Shown: piece by piece, positions 33,234 through 43,298 of the stretch
Numbering within the stretch: position 1 is the first letter of the stretch
Layout of the letters: each line of letters begins with the position of its first letter
DNA from: OCS116 cluster bacterium AG-390-I16
GTDB lineage: Bacteria; Pseudomonadota; Alphaproteobacteria; MED-G09
Length of the DNA: 64,000 nucleotides
NCBI GenBank assembly: GCA_003279705.1
Contig: QCGZ01000004.1
Location: 1 to 64,000 of the forward strand
Reading direction: 5' to 3'
Made by a program: the position numbers and the translations under genes
Notes under the pieces: generated by a model
The model's input: only the letters and a program-made list of their open reading frames with translations
Database searches by the model: none
What the model was told of the DNA's origin: nothing

Positions 33234-34196
33234 TTAACTGGCTAGGTAATTTGACTCGATGCCTCTATTAAACTCTTGATAAGGTGTATCTGAGTATTCA
33301 ACTATTTCATAGTTCTCATTAGATTTAAATAATTCATGCAATAGAAGATTGTTAATATAATGACCACATCTTAGCCCTTGATAACTTCCTTGAATTCGAT
33401 AACCTGAAGTATAAATATCCCCTACTGCATCTAATAATTTATGCCTTGAAAACTCATTTTCATGCCTTAAGCCTTCAGGATTAATTATTTCATTTTTATC
33501 AACAATTATACAATTATCAATACTTCCACCTAAGCCAAGACCTTGCGAGCGCATATATTCAACATCTTTAATAAAACCAAAAGTTCGTGCATTTGAGGCA
33601 AAGTTTTTAAAATTATAATTAGTAAGTGATGTAGATGCACTTTGCTTACCAACGGCCTCATTCTCAAAATCAATTTCAACAGAAAATTTTTGGTCACTAC
33701 TTGGAGTAAATGAACAATATTTATTATCAACAGTAACTTCGATCTTTCTTAAAATTTTCAAAATTTTTCTTTTCATTTTAAGCGATTGTATTCCACAGTC
33801 TTCAATTATCTCAATAAAAGGTAATGAACTTCCATCCATAATTGGAACCTCAGGTCCATTTAACTCAATAATTATATTATCAATACCTGCTCCATTAAAA
33901 GCAGCCATTAAGTGTTCAATGGTTGATATTTTAATACCATATTTATTCTCTATTGTTGTGCATAAGCTTGTATCAGAAACATTTGAATATAGAGCTTGTA
34001 TTGAACGTTCTTTAATTTTTTTATCTATATCTGTCCTTATAAAAACAATACCAGTATTTTCTCTACCAGGCTTCAAAGTTACTTTAATAAGGTTTCCAGA
34101 GTGTAGACCTATACCATTAAAGCTCTTGGATTTTAAAATAGTTGTCTGCCAAGGATGGTTTCCAGATGTTATTGATGGTGAAACAAGGTTGTTCAT
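33234..34196 (-). CDS. lpxC: UDP-3-O-acyl-N-acetylglucosamine deacetylase
   Basis: GIGLHSG, TIEHLMAAFNGAGIDN, GEEVPIMDGSS-like motif, HKLLDAVGD. Confidence 0.97.
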   Translation of the reverse strand: MNNLVSPSITSGNHPWQTTILKSKSFNGIGLHSGNLIKVTLKPGRENTGIVFIRTDIDKKIKERSIQALYSNVSDTSLCTTIENKYGIKISTIEHLMAAFNGAGIDNIIIELNGPEVPIMDGSSLPFIEIIEDCGIQSLKMKRKILKILRKIEVTVDNKYCSFTPSSDQKFSVEIDFENEAVGKQSASTSLTNYNFKNFASNARTFGFIKDVEYMRSQGLGLGGSIDNCIIVDKNEIINPEGLRHENEFSRHKLLDAVGDIYTSGYRIQGSYQGLRCGHYINNLLLHELFKSNENYEIVEYSDTPYQEFNRGIESNYLAS

Positions 34197-34346
34197 AAAA
34201 ATATCTTTAATTTACTTATTTTCTAACTTAAAATTTATCTATAAATTCATAACAATAGTTATGTTTACAGTTAAACAAATAACAATTAAAATCATAGATA
34301 GCTAATAAATGATTGTGACTTAATGTAACTTAGATTAATTAAGAAT

Positions 34347-35705
34347 TTATTGACCTTTAATTTTTCCAAAAAATCTTTGCAATGCAGGAATCTCTAATTG
34401 AGAATTTGAATCATCTTCTTTCTCAGAGGAGTCAAATCTATCACTATTAAATAAAGGAACTCCATCATCTTTTTCCCAATCCTCAGGTTCAGGTAAATTT
34501 GAAATATTCTCATCAGATAGTGAGTCTGAAAAGTCATCATCAAAATCATTATAATCATCAAAGTCCATATTATGCGGTTCCTCAGGTGTAGTTTTTTTAA
34601 CCTCTAGCTCAACATTTTCTGTTTCATTATCATTGATTACATCAACAAAATTACTCTCGGTTGAATTATTTTCCTTATTAATTTCAACAATCTTCTCTTC
34701 AACTGATTGATCCATACCAGTTGCAATAACTGCTGTTTTAAAATTATCCCCCATTTGTTCATCCTGGAAGATACCAAAAATTACTTCGCATTCTTCTCCA
34801 ACATCCTTTTGAATAACAGATAGAGCACCTTGTATCTCAAAAGGATTAATATCTGCACCAGCTGTCAAAGAAACCAAAAGTCCCTTTGTTCCTTTCAATG
34901 ATAAATCATCTAACATAGGATTTGAAATTGCATCTTCAGCAGACAAAATAGCTCTGTCCTCTCCAGAAGAAACTCCTACACCAAATACAGCTTTACCTTT
35001 ATGTTGCATAATTGTTTTAACATCTGCAAAATCAATATTAATAGAACCGTTCTTCATTATTAGAGCGCTTATTGCCGACACCCCATCATATAGTGTTTTG
35101 TTTACGAGATCTTCACATTCTTTCATTGGAGTTTTTTCATTAATAATTCTAAAGATATTTTGGTTAGGTATTACAATTACAGTGTCAAGAATTGCACATA
35201 GCTCGTCGATACCACTTTTAGCAGACAACATTCTTTTTTTGCCTTCAAAACTCCAAGGTGTAGTAACAATTGCGACTGTAAGAATACCCATATCTTTTGC
35301 TAACTGTGCTATAACTGGTGCAGCACCTGTACCAGTACCTCCACCAAGACATGCAGTAATAAACAACATATGAGTACCCTCTAAATACCTCCTGATTTCT
35401 TCTTGAGACTCCTCTGCTGCTTTTTTACCAACTTTTGGATCAGCACCAGCACCAAGGCCTTCTGTCGAATGAGAGCCAATAGAAATGGGTGTAACTCCTT
35501 TAAGATTTTCAAGGTCTTGGACATCGGTATTAGCAGCGAATAATTCAACCCCATCAAGGCCTTGCTCAACCATTGTTTTAAGAGCATTACCTCCACCACC
35601 ACCAACACCTATTAAGGATAACCTTGGTCGTAGCTTTTCTATTTCAGGTGTTTCCAAAGAAATACTGCTATTAGATACGAAATTTTCATCATCATAAGTA
35701 GTCAT
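34347..35705 (-). CDS. ftsZ: Cell division protein FtsZ
   Basis: IGVGGGGGNAL, GGGTGTGAAPVIA tubulin signature, acidic linker, C-terminal EIPALQRF. Confidence 0.98.
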   Translation of the reverse strand: MTTYDDENFVSNSSISLETPEIEKLRPRLSLIGVGGGGGNALKTMVEQGLDGVELFAANTDVQDLENLKGVTPISIGSHSTEGLGAGADPKVGKKAAEESQEEIRRYLEGTHMLFITACLGGGTGTGAAPVIAQLAKDMGILTVAIVTTPWSFEGKKRMLSAKSGIDELCAILDTVIVIPNQNIFRIINEKTPMKECEDLVNKTLYDGVSAISALIMKNGSINIDFADVKTIMQHKGKAVFGVGVSSGEDRAILSAEDAISNPMLDDLSLKGTKGLLVSLTAGADINPFEIQGALSVIQKDVGEECEVIFGIFQDEQMGDNFKTAVIATGMDQSVEEKIVEINKENNSTESNFVDVINDNETENVELEVKKTTPEEPHNMDFDDYNDFDDDFSDSLSDENISNLPEPEDWEKDDGVPLFNSDRFDSSEKEDDSNSQLEIPALQRFFGKIKGQ

Positions 35706-35775
35706 TTTAAGACCTCATAACATTACAATGTAAATTTCTACTGATTCTTACATTTAAACAAGCTTAAGTTATTGA

Positions 35776-37071
35776 TTAAAAACCAGAACCCATTATTTTT
35801 TCTATTATTTTCACAGCAAAATTATTATTTTTAGATTTATTTTTAATTTCATTTTCTTGCATTAAAATTGAATGCAAAAGCATGCCAGTACAAGATGTAA
35901 ATGCCGGGCCTGATAGCTCTTCAACTAAATTATTTATACCAGAAGGAAAACCAATTCTTACTCTAGCTTCTAATATTCTTTCTGCAAACTCTATACTACC
36001 AGGTAACTCCATAGTACCGCCTGTAATTATAGTATTTTTATTGGAAATATCTTTGTAACCAGATTGTTCTAAACATTTTTTTGAATGCATAAGTATTTCC
36101 CAAAATCTTGGCTTAATAATTGAAATCAATTTTGACCTAGAGAATGAAAGTCTATTTTCATCATTGCCACCTATAATTGGTATTTGAAAAATTTCTTCTC
36201 CATCATTTGCTCCCCTTAAAGCGCTTCCATATAAGGTTTTTAATGCTTCAGCTTGATCAAATGGTGTACTTAACTCCTTTGATATATCATTTGTAATATA
36301 CCAACCACCAAGGTTAAGTGATTTTGCATAAACTATTGAACCATCGATAAAAACTGAAATTGAAGTAGTCCCTGCTCCAATATCAATACAAACCGATCCT
36401 TGATTTTTCTCCTCATCTGTGAGGGCTGACAGAGCAGATGTGTATGGTTTTGCTGTGAAGTTAGTTACATTCAAAAAACAACTATTAATTATATTTTCTA
36501 AATTATTTATATGGTTAGGGTTTGCATAAATAAAAAGTAATTTAACACCAAGTTTTGAAGCACTCATACCAGAAGGATTAACAATATTTTTTATGTTATC
36601 AACAATATAAGTTGATGGAATAATATGAAGAATTTTTTTATTTTCTTTATTAAATTTTTGTTTTGCAATTTCTATTACTTCAGCAATGTGATTTTGATTT
36701 ATAATTTGATTACCAATAGAAAGTTCACCGAAAACTCTTTCTGTTCTAATATAATTTCCTGAAACATTTGCTGAAACATTTTCAACCTCATAATTTGCTT
36801 GATTTTCAGCCAAATCAACCGCTTTCCTAATTGACTCCTCAAGGTCATTAATATTTGTAATTCCTCCATTTTTAATTCCATTTGATTGTGAATACCCAGA
36901 GCCAATGAGTCTAATTTTTTTTCGATCTAAAATATTATCTACTTTCCCGATTAAGCACACCACCTTATCTGAGCCAATATCAATTGCTGTAATAACTTTT
37001 TCAGATTGATAGTTTGATTTATTATTAATGAAAAAATCTTGTTGATTTTTATCCTTTTTAACCATTTCCAT
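35776..37071 (-). CDS. ftsA: Cell division protein FtsA
   Basis: TAIDIGSDKVVCLIG, SVCIDIGAGTTSISVF; between ftsQ and ftsZ. Confidence 0.96.
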   Translation of the reverse strand: MEMVKKDKNQQDFFINNKSNYQSEKVITAIDIGSDKVVCLIGKVDNILDRKKIRLIGSGYSQSNGIKNGGITNINDLEESIRKAVDLAENQANYEVENVSANVSGNYIRTERVFGELSIGNQIINQNHIAEVIEIAKQKFNKENKKILHIIPSTYIVDNIKNIVNPSGMSASKLGVKLLFIYANPNHINNLENIINSCFLNVTNFTAKPYTSALSALTDEEKNQGSVCIDIGAGTTSISVFIDGSIVYAKSLNLGGWYITNDISKELSTPFDQAEALKTLYGSALRGANDGEEIFQIPIIGGNDENRLSFSRSKLISIIKPRFWEILMHSKKCLEQSGYKDISNKNTIITGGTMELPGSIEFAERILEARVRIGFPSGINNLVEELSGPAFTSCTGMLLHSILMQENEIKNKSKNNNFAVKIIEKIMGSGF

Positions 37072-37786
37072 TAACCCTGTCCGTGGTTATTTTACCCTCC
37101 ACTCTTAAATCAATCTTTTTGTGACCTTTTTCAATTAACTTATTTTTCTTAATATAAGAGTCTAATAATGAGAGAGACTCTGTAATATTATTCTCAGGTA
37201 ATAGAATCCTTACTCCATTTTTATAATGAAGATCCCATCTTCTTCTACTAACAAAATTAGCATGATCAATCTGATTTAAAATATCTGGATAGTTGTGCAG
37301 TTTATCTAAAAGATTTTTTAATTTTTTATCAGCACCCATTCCTTTTATTTGGAAGTAATTTTGAAATTCATTTGATTTAATTTTCTCTATTCTAAAACCA
37401 TATTCATCTAAAATATACTGTTCAGAACCTCTTTTCCAGACTGCTGAAGGAGAATATTCCTCAATACTTATACTTAGAGTTTCTGGATAAACCTTTCTCA
37501 CAATCACATCTTTTATCCATGATATTTTTTCTATCTCACTTTGAATATTTTTTAAATTTATGGATACCAGTGATTTATTTTCATAAGGCCTTAAAACCTC
37601 AGATAATATTTTTTTTGATGAGCGGTCTCTTCCAATAATTTCAATATTATTTATATAAAATAAATCAATAAAATTAGAGGTTAATTCTTCTTTGATTATG
37701 CCATTTTTAAAAAAATTAATAAAAATTATGGAAATAATAATTACTAACAGAATTAATGAATATTTATATTTATTTATCGATCGCAA
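37058..37786 (-). CDS. ftsQ: Cell division protein FtsQ (POTRA)
   Basis: N-terminal TM, POTRA-like IEIIGRDRSSKKI...ISWIKDVIVRKVYPETLSISIEE; synteny. Confidence 0.9.
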   Translation of the reverse strand: MRSINKYKYSLILLVIIISIIFINFFKNGIIKEELTSNFIDLFYINNIEIIGRDRSSKKILSEVLRPYENKSLVSINLKNIQSEIEKISWIKDVIVRKVYPETLSISIEEYSPSAVWKRGSEQYILDEYGFRIEKIKSNEFQNYFQIKGMGADKKLKNLLDKLHNYPDILNQIDHANFVSRRRWDLHYKNGVRILLPENNITESLSLLDSYIKKNKLIEKGHKKIDLRVEGKITTDRVNGNG

Positions 37787-38704
37787 GAAGCATCCTCCAA
37801 TAAATAAAGAATTAAATCACTATATGAAATACCCTGTTTCTCTAATAACTCAGGAACAAGAGAAGTTATAGTCATTCCCGGTTGAGTATTTATTTCTAGA
37901 GCAAAAAGTGACTCTGCATTATTTTCACCACTCCACCTAAAATCGGTTCTCGAAATTCCTCTGCAACCAAAGATATTATGACACTTAAGTGCTGTTTTTT
38001 TTACCAAATTATATATTTCTATTGGAATATTGGCGGGAATAATATGGTCCGATGCTCCAGGTTCATATTTTGCATAAAAGTCATAGAAAGTATTTTTTGT
38101 TTTGATCTCTACAACTTCTGTTGGCTTGTTATTAAAAACTGCGCAAGATAATTCAATTCCTTCAATATAATCTTCAATCAAAACACTTTCCCCATAGATC
38201 CAGGATTTCTTAATTTTTGGTAATTTATTTCTATCTGATTCATTCAAAATTACATAAACTCCATTACTGGAACCTTCCTGAAGAGGTTTTATTACAAAAG
38301 GTAATGCCTTGTTTAGATTGCTAATATTATTAATTTTTATAAGTTTATACTTTGGGGTATTAATATTATTCTTTAAAAATAGCTCTTTTGATAAGACTTT
38401 ATTCATACATATTTCAGATGAAGAGATACCTGAATGCGTATAAGGGATATTATTTTTTTCTAATAAAGATTGCACAGATCCGTCTTCACCACCCAACCCA
38501 TGCAAAGCATTGAAGCAGACATCTGGTTTGATTTTAATCAAATTTTTTATGAAATCACCCTTACAATCAAAAGGTATGGTGTTAAAACCTTGAGTCGATA
38601 AAGATTTTATAATATTTTCTCCAGAGGAAATACTTATTTCTCTTTCTAAAGACTCCCCCCCCAAGAAGAATAACAATCTTAGTATTTTTATTAATTTTTA
38701 CCAT
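37774..38704 (-). CDS. ddl: D-alanine--D-alanine ligase, apparent frameshift near the N-terminus (8-G run at 38655-38662)
   Basis: ATP-grasp motifs (LQEGSSNGVYVI, EINTQPGMT). The open frame starts at TTG 38676; ATG 38704 gives MVKINKNTKIVILLGG in the other frame. Confidence 0.9.
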
Positions 38705-39620
38705 TCTTCCCTAAGATTTGAATTTCCCACTCAAGTTTAATGCCAAATTGACTTTGTACTTTATCAATGATTATCTCTCCTAAGTTTTCAAAATCTGATG
38801 CTTTGGCCTTTCCTGTATTTATCATAAAATTATTATGGAGGTCTGAAATCATGGCGCCACCACATCTTAAATTTGATACTCCTAACTTACTTATTAACTC
38901 CCAGGCCTTATAGTTTTTGTAATTTTTAAAAGTACTTCCTCCGGTTGGACATCCTTGGGGTTGAGAAGATATTCTTTTTTTTGAGATTTCACATATTTTT
39001 CTTTTAATTTCTTCTTTATTTTTTTTAAAACCCATTAAATTTACAGAAGTAATTATTAAGTCTTTTGGTATATTTGACTCTCTGTATTTAAAATCTATTT
39101 CTTTTGCTTTTTTTTTAATTTTTTTTCCATTTCTATTTAAAAAATTTACATCCAAAACAATATCTTTAAACTCAGAACCATAACAACCAGCGTTCATAAA
39201 AATACCCCCACCAATTGTACCTGGTATTCCTGATAAAAACTCTAATCCCCCTATTTGAAAATCAATAGATTTTTTTGCTACTTCTTTATCTAGGGCCCCA
39301 GAACCAACATTTAAAATATTTTGTTCTTTATGAGTTAATTTTTTAAAATCTGAAGGCATTAAAATTGATAATCCTGATAAACCACCATCACGGATTAAAG
39401 TATTTGACAGTTTTCCAAATATAGTTAGCTCAATGCTGGGAATTAATTCATTTAAAAGAATTGAGAGATCAGTCTCATTTTTTGGTATATATAAATATTC
39501 TAAAACCCCTCCAGCCTTAAACCATGATAGATTTTTAACTGATTTTTTATAAAAAAATTTACCACTTAATTCATCAACAACTGAAGGTGTTTTTAAAATG
39601 GGTTTTAAATTATTAAACAT
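38691..39620 (-). CDS. murB: UDP-N-acetylenolpyruvoylglucosamine reductase
   Basis: FLSGIPGTIGGGIFMNAGCYG, PQGCPTGGSTFKN. Confidence 0.96.
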   Translation of the reverse strand: MFNNLKPILKTPSVVDELSGKFFYKKSVKNLSWFKAGGVLEYLYIPKNETDLSILLNELIPSIELTIFGKLSNTLIRDGGLSGLSILMPSDFKKLTHKEQNILNVGSGALDKEVAKKSIDFQIGGLEFLSGIPGTIGGGIFMNAGCYGSEFKDIVLDVNFLNRNGKKIKKKAKEIDFKYRESNIPKDLIITSVNLMGFKKNKEEIKRKICEISKKRISSQPQGCPTGGSTFKNYKNYKAWELISKLGVSNLRCGGAMISDLHNNFMINTGKAKASDFENLGEIIIDKVQSQFGIKLEWEIQILGKNGKN

Positions 39621-41043
39621 TCAAAACCTCATATCTAAATTCATTAGCGTAATCATTGCACCATGAGGAAATTGATCCAGCGCCCATAAATACAACAATA
39701 TCTTTTGGTTTTATTATTTGATTTATTTTATTTTTAGCTTTTAAAAAATTATTGAAATAATATGCTTCTGTAAATTTTTTTTTGTTTATGTCATTTGTTA
39801 AATTTAGTGAACTTATGCCTTTTATCTTTCGTTCTCCTGCATCAAATATTGGTAAAATTATAGAAATATCAGCCTCTTTTAATGATTTGATAAAATTATT
39901 ATAATTTTCGTTTAATCTTGAGTATCTATGAGGTTGGATAACAGCTATTAATCTTCCATTTTTGGGCTTTAATGCACTTAAAGTATCTTTTATTTCTGTA
40001 GGATGATGAGCGTAATCATCGTAAAAAATAATATCATCCTTATCAAATATTTTTGTAAGCCTCCTTTTAACCCCTTGGAAGGACTCCAATGATTCTTTAA
40101 TGATACTTCTATTGATATTAAAATTAATACAAACTGAAATCGCTGCAAGTGCATTTTCAATATTATGATTACCTAAAAGTGGAAAATTTATACTTCTAAT
40201 AAATGAATTTTTTTTGTTAAAATTTTTAATTTCAACATCAAAAATAATCCCGTCTTTATTTTTTTTTATTATCTTAGCCTGAATATCCGAACTACTGTTA
40301 AATCCATATTTATAAATATTTAAAGATTTAAAATTTTTTAATATTGATTGAATATTCTTATCTTTTTCCGAAACAGCCAAAAAGCCAAATGGAGAAATAT
40401 TTTTTATGTAAAAATGAAATGACTCAATAAGCTTTCTTTTACTTCCATAGAAATCTATGTGCTCGTTATCAATAGAAGTTATTACCCCTCCAAAAGAGGG
40501 TAGAAAAGAAAAACTTCCATCAGATTCATCAGTTTCAACTAGCATAAGATCACTTTTTCCTAATTTTGTATTTGAACCATATGAATTTAAAATTCCTCCA
40601 TTAATAACAGTAGGATCTAATTTTGCTTTATCTAAAATTTCTGCAATTAAAGAAACTGTTGTTGTCTTTCCATGGCTTCCAGCGACAGTAATTGTACGTT
40701 TCATCCTCATTAATTCTTTAAGCATTTCAGGGCGACTTATCACAGGAATATTAAGTTCTATTGCCTTTCTAATTTCTGGATTATTTTTTGAAATAGCAGA
40801 AGAATAAACAATCAAAGAGGCATTTTCTACATTACTAGGATGGTGACCAATGAATATTTTAATACCTAGCCTTCTCAACCTTAAAACATTTGAATTTTTA
40901 TGTTGATCTGATCCTGTAACTTTATAACCAAGGTTTTTCATTATCTCGGCAATACCGCTCATCCCGATACCACCGATACCAATAAAATAAATATTTTTAA
41001 TTATTTTCAAATCAAAGTTCCCTATTTGATAATAAATCATCAA
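39613..41043 (-). CDS. murC: UDP-N-acetylmuramate--L-alanine ligase
   Basis: YFIGIGGIGMSGIAEIM, AGSHGKTTTVSLIA. The true start may be slightly downstream of 41043. Confidence 0.96.
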   Translation of the reverse strand: MMIYYQIGNFDLKIIKNIYFIGIGGIGMSGIAEIMKNLGYKVTGSDQHKNSNVLRLRRLGIKIFIGHHPSNVENASLIVYSSAISKNNPEIRKAIELNIPVISRPEMLKELMRMKRTITVAGSHGKTTTVSLIAEILDKAKLDPTVINGGILNSYGSNTKLGKSDLMLVETDESDGSFSFLPSFGGVITSIDNEHIDFYGSKRKLIESFHFYIKNISPFGFLAVSEKDKNIQSILKNFKSLNIYKYGFNSSSDIQAKIIKKNKDGIIFDVEIKNFNKKNSFIRSINFPLLGNHNIENALAAISVCINFNINRSIIKESLESFQGVKRRLTKIFDKDDIIFYDDYAHHPTEIKDTLSALKPKNGRLIAVIQPHRYSRLNENYNNFIKSLKEADISIILPIFDAGERKIKGISSLNLTNDINKKKFTEAYYFNNFLKAKNKINQIIKPKDIVVFMGAGSISSWCNDYANEFRYEVLNV

Positions 41044-42121
41044 TGATTGATCTAATTTTTTCTGAAGAGTTATTTACTACTATTTCTTTATTTGCTTTTG
41101 CCATATTTTCTAATATTTCAGGTTTCTCTATTAACTCATCTATAACCTTGTATAATTGATTTGAGTCTAGTTTTTTTTCATTTTTAACAATAACTTGGCC
41201 AATTTTTTCTAATTCAATAGTATTTAATCTTTGATCATCATCTACAGAATGTTGAAATGGAATAAATATTGCTGGAGTTTTTGTTGCAGCCACTTCAGCA
41301 ACAGTTGAAGCTCCCGATCTTGAAATTAATAGGTGAGAGTTATTTAGTAACTCAGGTAAATTATAGAAAAAAGTTTTAACCTCAGATTTCACATTCATAG
41401 AGTGATAACATTTTTTCACTCTCTCAAATTCATTAATTCTAACTTGATGAAAAACTCTTAATAGAGATTTTTTTGTATTATCCAGCTTATTTATACTATC
41501 AGGAATAATATCCGAAAAAAATGAAGCACCTTGACTTCCACCAAAAATAAGTAAGTTTAAAAACCCATCTTGATGATGAGTCTTATAATCTTTTTTATAT
41601 TTAAAGATTTCTGGTCTTATAGGGTTACCAGTATAAAATATTTTATCATTATATTTTTTTTTAATACCTTTTACTTTTAAATGGCCAACAGTCAGTCTAT
41701 CAGAGAGATTTAACATTAGCTTATTAGCCCTTCCAATAATTTTATTTTGTTCATGAATAATTATTTTAATATTCAATAGTTTTGCTGCGAAAATAGTTGG
41801 TATTGTCGGATAACCACCAAATCCAATTACTAGTTTAGGACTAATTCTTAAGGTATAAAAAAGAGAATATATTAAACCAATTAAAATTTTAAAAGAAATT
41901 ACAGGCCATTCAATCAGCCTAGTATTTGTGAATGTTCCAGAAGGAATAATTCTTATTCTACTTAAATCAAAATCTCTCAATAGAGTTTCGACCCTTTTAT
42001 CTGTAAATAAGAATACCTCATAACCATTTATCTTTAATTCTTCAGTAAGGCTTAATGCTCCGTATAAATGACCTCCTGTACCACCTGCAGTTAAGATAAT
42101 TTTTTTGCTTGATTCATTCAT
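41012..42121 (-). CDS. murG: UDP-GlcNAc transferase (lipid II synthesis)
   Basis: LTAGGTGGHLYGALSL, VIGFGGYPTIPTI, ISRSGASTVAEVA. Confidence 0.96.
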   Translation of the reverse strand: MNESSKKIILTAGGTGGHLYGALSLTEELKINGYEVFLFTDKRVETLLRDFDLSRIRIIPSGTFTNTRLIEWPVISFKILIGLIYSLFYTLRISPKLVIGFGGYPTIPTIFAAKLLNIKIIIHEQNKIIGRANKLMLNLSDRLTVGHLKVKGIKKKYNDKIFYTGNPIRPEIFKYKKDYKTHHQDGFLNLLIFGGSQGASFFSDIIPDSINKLDNTKKSLLRVFHQVRINEFERVKKCYHSMNVKSEVKTFFYNLPELLNNSHLLISRSGASTVAEVAATKTPAIFIPFQHSVDDDQRLNTIELEKIGQVIVKNEKKLDSNQLYKVIDELIEKPEILENMAKANKEIVVNNSSEKIRSIIDDLLSNREL

Positions 42122-42122
42122 T

Positions 42123-43298
42123 TCAAAAATTTATCCCGGGTTCACTAAAATTTTTTTTCATTTTTTTTATCCTTGGATCATCTTTTTTTGTTAAGGATAA
42201 AAACATACCCATACAAATCCCTAATGAGAGTATTGAAGAACCACCATATGAAATAAAAGGAAGTGTCATTCCTTTGGCAGGTGCTAAACTTAAATTAACA
42301 GCCATATGAAATAATGTTTGAAGACCAAAAATTAATAGTAATCCTGATGCAGCTAATTGATTAGCATAATTTGAAACTAGAGTAATTTTTGAAAAGCCCC
42401 TTATAATTAAAAATCCATAAATCAGAATAATAACTATAATTAAAAATAATCCACCCTCTTCAGCAACAGCAGCAAAAATAAAGTCAGTATAAGCATCTGG
42501 TAAATTATATTTCATCCAGCCCTCACCTATTCCTTGCCCAAACAACCCACCATTTTCGAAAGCATCTATTGCTGCAGAAATTTGAGTTGGTCTATTATCC
42601 AAAGATTCAGGAAAAAACCATCCCGCAAGCCAATTATTTACCCTTGAAGCTACATGTGAGAAATTTAAATATAAAAAAATAAAACCCAGAAAAGATGTTG
42701 TAGTTAAAGCACTAATTATTTTCCAAGATAAACCGTTAAAAAATAATAAACCCATGATTGTTAAAATTATAAGAATTGTTTGGCCGACATCAGGCTGAAG
42801 TAATAAAAGTGATATAACAATTAAAGTAACTATTAGAGGTATTATCTGGAGAGTAATATCACTTTCTAACCTTGATCTTGCTAAAAACCACGAAACAACA
42901 ATAATTAAAGATGGTTTAAGAAATTCTGAGGGTTGAATCGTAAATCCAAAAGCTGATAGCCACCTTGAAGCACCCCCACTACTTACTCCAATAATTAATG
43001 TTAAAAAAATTCCAATAAAACTAATGATAAAAACTATTAGAGATAATTTCCTTACCAAACTAGAGGGTAAAATTGAAATTGATACCAAAAAAAATAATGA
43101 TATGAAAAAATAAATAAAATGCCTAGTAAGGAAAAAATAAGTATTAGTTTTAATGCTTATTGCTTCAGCCGGACTAATTGCTAAAGAAAAAAATAATCCT
43201 ATACAACCTAAAAAAATTATTGCAAATAACATCCATCTATCAACCGTATACCACCAAACTCCAAGCACACTCATATTTGTTCTTGATATTCTAAGCAT
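42123..43298 (-). CDS. ftsW: SEDS glycosyltransferase FtsW
   Basis: Polytopic; GASRWLS, LQPDVGQT, GQGIGEGWMKYNLPDAYTDFIFA, PFISYGGSS. Confidence 0.95.
   Translation of the reverse strand: MLRISRTNMSVLGVWWYTVDRWMLFAIIFLGCIGLFFSLAISPAEAISIKTNTYFFLTRHFIYFFISLFFLVSISILPSSLVRKLSLIVFIISFIGIFLTLIIGVSSGGASRWLSAFGFTIQPSEFLKPSLIIVVSWFLARSRLESDITLQIIPLIVTLIVISLLLLQPDVGQTILIILTIMGLLFFNGLSWKIISALTTTSFLGFIFLYLNFSHVASRVNNWLAGWFFPESLDNRPTQISAAIDAFENGGLFGQGIGEGWMKYNLPDAYTDFIFAAVAEEGGLFLIIVIILIYGFLIIRGFSKITLVSNYANQLAASGLLLIFGLQTLFHMAVNLSLAPAKGMTLPFISYGGSSILSLGICMGMFLSLTKKDDPRIKKMKKNFSEPGINF

Noticed and set aside
37774-38704. ddl as a pseudogene
   Set aside because: The rest of the ATP-grasp enzyme is intact and the gene is normally essential; a homopolymer error or alternative start is more likely than loss.
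40457-40807. 116-aa plus-strand ORF antisense to murC
   Set aside because: Lies fully inside a conserved gene; the Ser/Pro/Phe-rich composition is typical of antisense reading of AT-rich coding DNA.
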